64,000 nt of DNA, taken from assembly GCA_051294375.1 (NCBI GenBank), contig CM119270.1, forward strand, positions 17,482,893 to 17,546,892, in the 5' to 3' direction. A model generated the notes under the pieces. It made no database searches. It was not told the DNA's origin and was given only the letters and a program-made list of their open reading frames with translations. The stretch comes from Paraspadella gotoi. Lineage: Eukaryota > Chaetognatha. A program made the translations under genes and the position numbers. This document shows, piece after piece, positions 60,353 through 64,000 of the stretch. The stretch's first letter is position 1; the number at the start of each line of letters is the position of its first letter.

Positions 60353-60498
60353 CCAACGGCGCGCTGATGAGAATCATGACTCCGCCGCCGAATTGAGAAA
60401 AACCGACGACTTTGTCCAGATTTCCGATGCCGAAGACGTTCTTCTGCAATGCCCAGATGGTGGAAGACCAGACTCCACGAAAGAAGCCGAAGAGGACG
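60353..60498 (-). CDS. Membrane-protein exon, right copy (intact)
   Basis: The minus-strand exon has acceptor CATCTTTCTCCAG (start 60498) and donor CGTTGG|GTGAGG (end 60353, phase 1). It encodes VLFGFFRGVWSSTIWALQK, then NVFGIGNLDKVVGFSQFGGG and VMILISAPL: two hydrophobic segments separated by a glycine-rich loop. FG...VVGFSQFGGGV resembles the glycine-rich helices of major facilitator carriers; this is inference. It splices in frame to 59093-59284 across a ~1.07-kb intron. Upstream exons must lie beyond 60.5 kb on the minus strand and were not found in the window. The left copy of this exon is truncated at 44740. Confidence 0.62.
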
Positions 60499-60676
60499 CT
60501 GGAGAAAGATGGGGAGGTGATGGGGTGAGAGGAAGTGTTGATGTTGTATGGAGAAGATGTAAGGAGGAAAGTGAGAGCGTTTATATTCTAGAGCAGTTGA
60601 TGGAGTGGTTTGACACTGTTCGGCAAAGACAAATAAAATCCAAATTCCAAACGAAAGCTTGAATTAAAGAATTAGA

Positions 60677-60957
60677 GTGATGTGTCTATCACAAAGTCAC
60701 ATTTGACTTACCGTGAGGTGTCTATCACAAAGCCACAATCGACTAACAGTGATATTTCTTTCACAGAGTCACAATGGACATACAGTGATGATTCTATCTC
60801 TAAGTTACATTGAACTTACAGTGATGTATCTATCACAAAGTCACAATCGACTAACAGTGGTGTTTCTTTCACAGAGTCACTATCGGCATACAGTGATGTG
60901 TCTATCACAAAGTCCCATTGGACTTACAGTGATGTGTCCATCACAAAGTCACAATCG

Positions 60958-60958
<1 letters not shown>
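60677..60958. repeat. 36-bp minisatellite with 108-bp higher-order repeat
   Basis: Nearly eight 36-bp units, each starting GTG(A/G)TG or a close variant, with TATCACAAAGTCACA in the middle. Units 2-4 and 5-7 match each other in order (TCGACTAACA, GGCATACA-type, ACTTACA ends), showing a three-unit higher-order period. As 36 is divisible by 3 the array keeps an open plus frame of 12-residue repeats (SQSHNRLTV type), probably by chance. A CT array (60959-60989) follows directly. Confidence 0.85.
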
Positions 60959-60993
<35 letters not shown>

Positions 60994-61128
60994 AAACAAT
61001 CGTCAGGGCCGATTAAGGGTTTTATTTCTCTCGTAAATCTCCAGCATTTGAATCGCGAAACCTTATTTTCCACTCGCGTCGACTTTCAAATTCCTTTTTC
61101 GCCCTTTTGAAAAGAGGAAACTCTTTAA

Positions 61129-61158
61129 ATCCGGGGCGACAGCCGCCTCGCCCCGGAT
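61129..61158. other. Perfect GC-rich hairpin (11-bp stem, 8-nt loop)
   Basis: ATCCGGGGCGA and TCGCCCCGGAT are exact inverted complements around CAGCCGCC. It lies in otherwise AT-rich DNA with no linked gene. There is no T-tract following it; a bacterial-type terminator is not expected in this genome. Confidence 0.7.
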
Positions 61159-61317
61159 GGAGGGGGGGGGAGAAATTCGAGAGAAAGTTTGAGGAATTTA
61201 GGAAGGGGAAAAATGTTGTCTCCTCGAGGAGGAAATTAGAAAATTAGGACGAGAAAGTTAAAAATAGAATTTTTAGGTAGTATATGTTAAACTCGCGGGA
61301 AGTCGCGGAAGGAAGGC

Positions 61318-61450
61318 AATTGTGGAAGGGAAGGAAGGAAGGAAGGAAGGAAGGAAGAAGGAAGGAAGGAAGGAAGAGAAAGGAACAGGAAGGACGGAAG
61401 GAAGGAAGGCAGGAAGGACAGGAAATGAAAGGAAGGAAATGAAATGAAAG
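61318..61450. repeat. GGAA tetranucleotide array
   Basis: Tandem GGAA units with small interruptions. GGAA is the ETS core, but no promoter context is visible. Confidence 0.9.
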
Positions 61451-61566
61451 GGAGTATAACCCTTGTGGTGGCAAGAGAAATGTTAAGAGGAAAAAAAGTT
61501 TGGCAGACGTTAAGAACAAAAAAATGTTAAAAAAAGGTGTACAGGTTTTGTAAAGACAAGAGACGA

Positions 61567-61652
61567 GAGAGAGAGAGAGGAGAGAGAGAGGAGAGAGGAG
61601 AGAGAGAGTAGAGACGAGAGAGAGAGGAGAGAGAGAGAGAGAGAGGAGAGTG
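61567..61652. repeat. Interrupted GA microsatellite
   Basis: GA runs separated by GAGG and TAGAGACG interruptions. Confidence 0.9.
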
Positions 61653-61729
61653 AGGGTGGGAACGTAATGCGGGAGATTCAAGTCACAGATTCCAGTGAAA
61701 AGTCCGATCGACAAGTCCGTTCGCAAAAA

Positions 61730-62350
61730 AACGGGGAAACAGGGAGGGGAGGGGCAGAAAAGAGAAGGAAGAAAGAAAAAAGCAGAGGAAGAAAGAAAAA
61801 CGAGATGGTAAAAAAGAAAGAAGAGAGGGAAGAAAAGAAACAGAGGAGGAGAGGGAGGAAATCCGGAGGGAGAGAAGGAAGGAAAGGGACGAGGAGAGAA
61901 AATGGTGAAGGAGGAAAATCCCCGCTCATGCCTTCGAGTTTGGGTTTATTTATCGCTCCAGTGAGAGAAAAGTACTCGTCAACTCCTACTACCCAGCAGT
62001 AGCGACTGGGTCGATTTTGCGGTCAAACAACATAATTTGTGTCGGAGGACAGGCATCAACTTTTTTCGTCCGGTTTATAATTTTCTAAGTTTAATAAATA
62101 AATTAAAAATGTTACTAAGGATTTTTGGATATGAATGTTCTATGGGAAAAGCGTGAAATTCTATTCGGCGAGGTTGGTTGTTGTTGTTGTTGTTGTTAGT
62201 TATCAACTTTTCCGTGGCGGCCCATGCCAAGATAAAACACGAAATAAGTAAACAGAAGAAAAAGATTTTCGAGATTAAAGGTGTCAATGGCTAAAAATAG
62301 AACCGTACAACGGCGAGAATACAGTAAGTTAAAATAGGAAATAAGAAAAT
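61730..62350. repeat. Tandem duplication S, copy 1
   Basis: Purine tract, then AATGGTGAAGGAGGAAAATC, a GTT array (62172-62196) and AT-rich sequence. All of it recurs in the same order at 62395-63100 with many small deletions. No exon was recognised. Confidence 0.8.
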
Positions 62351-62394
62351 ATTAAAATGGCAAATAGGGATTAACATGGAAAAAGAAGAAAAAG

Positions 62395-63100
62395 AAACAA
62401 GGGGAAAAGAGAGCAAGGCGAGAGAGGAGAGAAAGAGGAGAGAAGAGAGAGAGGAGAGTAGTAGAGAGCAGAGAGAAAAGAGAGAGGGAGAGGCGGCAAG
62501 CAGGAGAGCGAGAAGAAGGAGAGAGGAGAGGACGGGAAAAAAGAGAGCACTGAGAGAGAGAGAGAGAGAGAGAAGAGAGAGAGAGGAGGAGANNNNNNNN
62601 NNNNNNNNNNNNNNNNNGAGAGGAAGAAAGAAAAGAGAGGAAGAAAGAAAAGAGAGGGAGGGAGGAATCCGGAGGAGAGGAAGGAAGGGACGAGGAGAGA
62701 AAATGGTGAAGGAGGAAAATCCCGCTCATGCTCGAGTTTGGGTTTATTCTCCAGTGAGAGAAAAGTACTCGTCAATCATACCAGTAGACTGGGTCGATTC
62801 GGTCAAACACATAATTTTGTCGGAGGAGGCATCAACTTTTTCGCCGTTTATTTCTAAGTTTTAAATGTTACTAAGGATTTGGATATGAATGTTACTAATG
62901 GAAAAGCGTGAATTCTTATTCGGCGAGGTTGTTGTTGTTGTTGTTGTTGTTGTTATCAATCGTGGCGCCATGCCAAGATAAAAACACGAAAGTAAAAGAA
63001 GAAAAAAGATCGAGATTAAGTGAATGCTAAAAATAGAACCGTAACGGGAGAATACTAGTAAGTTAAAATAGGAAATAAGAAATATAAAATGGCAGGGATA
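62395..63100. repeat. Tandem duplication S, copy 2
   Basis: Second copy, with base losses every few tens of bases compared with copy 1 and few substitutions. It contains a 25-N gap (62593-62617) and ends at a 226-N gap. Confidence 0.8.
62593..62617. other. Assembly gap (25 N)
   Basis: Placeholder within a GA/purine tract. Confidence 1.
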
Positions 63101-63326
63101 NNNNNNNNNNNNNNNNNNNNNNNNNNNNNNNNNNNNNNNNNNNNNNNNNNNNNNNNNNNNNNNNNNNNNNNNNNNNNNNNNNNNNNNNNNNNNNNNNNNN
63201 NNNNNNNNNNNNNNNNNNNNNNNNNNNNNNNNNNNNNNNNNNNNNNNNNNNNNNNNNNNNNNNNNNNNNNNNNNNNNNNNNNNNNNNNNNNNNNNNNNNN
63301 NNNNNNNNNNNNNNNNNNNNNNNNNN
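63101..63326. other. Assembly gap (226 N)
   Basis: Separates duplication S from the GTC-rich region. Confidence 1.
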
Positions 63327-63870
63327 GAGTCGAGTTTCTTTCGGTTTTCGACTTTCGGCTCAACGCGTTTTTACGATCTACCAAAAACTCTGCATTGAGA
63401 AAGGGAAGTTGTCGTCGTCGTCGTCGTCGTCGTCGTTGTCATTGTCGTGTGGAGGACGTCATTGTCGTCGTCATATAATCCTTCTCATCGTCGTCATCGT
63501 ATGACCGTCGTCGGCGTCGTCGTTCTCATCGTCGTTTTCGTCATCGTCGCTGTCTTATGTCGTCTTCATTGTCGTCGTCGTGTGGTCGCGTGTGGTCTCG
63601 TCATTGTCGGACGTTGTCGTTCCATCGTAGGTCGATTGTCGTCTCATCGACCTTGTCGTCCACTTGATAGTCGATAATCGTCATCGCTTTATTNNNNNNN
63701 NNNNNNNNNNNNNNNNNNNNNNNNNNNNNNNNNNNNNNNNNNNNNNNNNNNNNNTCGTCGTCGTCGTCGTCGTCGTCGTCGTGCGAGTGTTATTATCGTC
63801 CTCGACGTCGTCGTTTTCGTCAACGTCGTCGTCGTCGTCGTCGTCGTCGTCTTTCGTTACTTTCGTCTCA
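63327..63870. repeat. GTC/GTT-rich trinucleotide region
   Basis: Several pure GTC runs (63410-63435, 63755-63780, 63826-63850) are linked by degenerate GTCGTCATC units. The minus strand would read Asp/Glu/Asn/Val (TKDDDDDDDDDVDENDDVED), the plus strand Val/Ser/Arg. An acidic exon like 1106-1599 is possible, but no splice borders were found. Confidence 0.75.
63694..63754. other. Assembly gap (61 N)
   Basis: Lies inside the GTC-rich region. Confidence 1.
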
Positions 63871-64000
63871 GTCATAACAATGAAATAAACAATCGCCCGA
63901 ACGATGTTGGGTCCATTTAACAAACAATCAACGATGGGAACAACTTGATATAAATAAGACGAACAATGAAAACATCAAAGAAACGAACAAACTTTTATTA

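Larger units (their letters stand above)
55541..60473. repeat. Block B, right copy, probably the native orientation
   Basis: Reverse complement of 44740-49683. At its right edge the membrane-protein exon continues without interruption into flanking sequence (60474-60498) and its acceptor, so this orientation preserves the gene. Confidence 0.85.

Noticed and set aside
61129-61158. Rho-independent terminator
   Set aside because: The hairpin is strong but there is no T-run, and the surrounding DNA is eukaryotic.

Overview
The window looks like arthropod nuclear DNA, possibly crustacean. The evidence is spliceosomal exons with GT/AG borders, very many GA/CT and GAC/GTC microsatellites, many diverged repeats, and an exon carrying the first half of a peritrophin-A (CBM14) chitin-binding domain with the C-x11-C-x5-C spacing of arthropod cuticular (CPAP/obstructor) proteins. 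No prokaryotic gene organisation, rRNA gene, CRISPR array or convincing complete tRNA gene was seen. Eleven N-gaps are present, seven of them exactly 25 N (placeholders). Most differences between repeated blocks are one- to two-base indels, so consensus quality limits every gene model here.

Layout. 1-4.16 kb: purine-rich and CAC-rich low-complexity DNA, a minus-strand acidic exon (1106-1599), and the only long intact gene, a single-exon plus-strand ORF (2395-4014, 539 aa) with two tandem HEPN-like domains, lying between two direct copies of a ~263-bp repeat. 4.17-32.96 kb: three near-identical copies of a block up to ~10 kb long (4166-13001, 13027-21437, 22884-32960). Each copy carries on the minus strand two exons that can be spliced in frame into a secreted chitin-binding protein. 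Each also has GA/CT arrays at matching positions, a ~600-bp T/C-only tract and a GGAT repeat. A ~1.3-kb single-copy stretch with two exon-like ORFs separates copies 2 and 3. 33-36.9 kb: GA arrays and a block that recurs inverted at 53.2-54.4 kb. 36.9-43.7 kb: a microsatellite-poor island with no recognisable gene.

43.7-60.5 kb: a mosaic. Block A (43.72-44.74 kb) recurs directly at 54.54-55.54 kb. The ~4.94-kb block that follows it is present in opposite orientations at the two places (44740-49683 and 55541-60473). The right-hand copy holds two exons of a multi-pass membrane protein that splice in frame. The left-hand copy breaks the first of these exons at the junction. The block also carries a 105-bp inverted-repeat element (MITE-like) and a TRIM-like element with direct terminal repeats. 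60.7-64 kb: a 36-bp minisatellite with 108-bp higher-order structure, a GC-rich hairpin, GGAA and purine tracts, a noisy tandem duplication (61.73-63.10 kb) and GTC-rich repeats.

No operon-like or pathway relationship links the genes. The most unusual coding content is the tandem-HEPN protein. The most important structural caveat is that several duplications and inversions end exactly at placeholder gaps or inside microsatellites, so unmerged haplotypes or misassembly must be excluded before biology is inferred from them.
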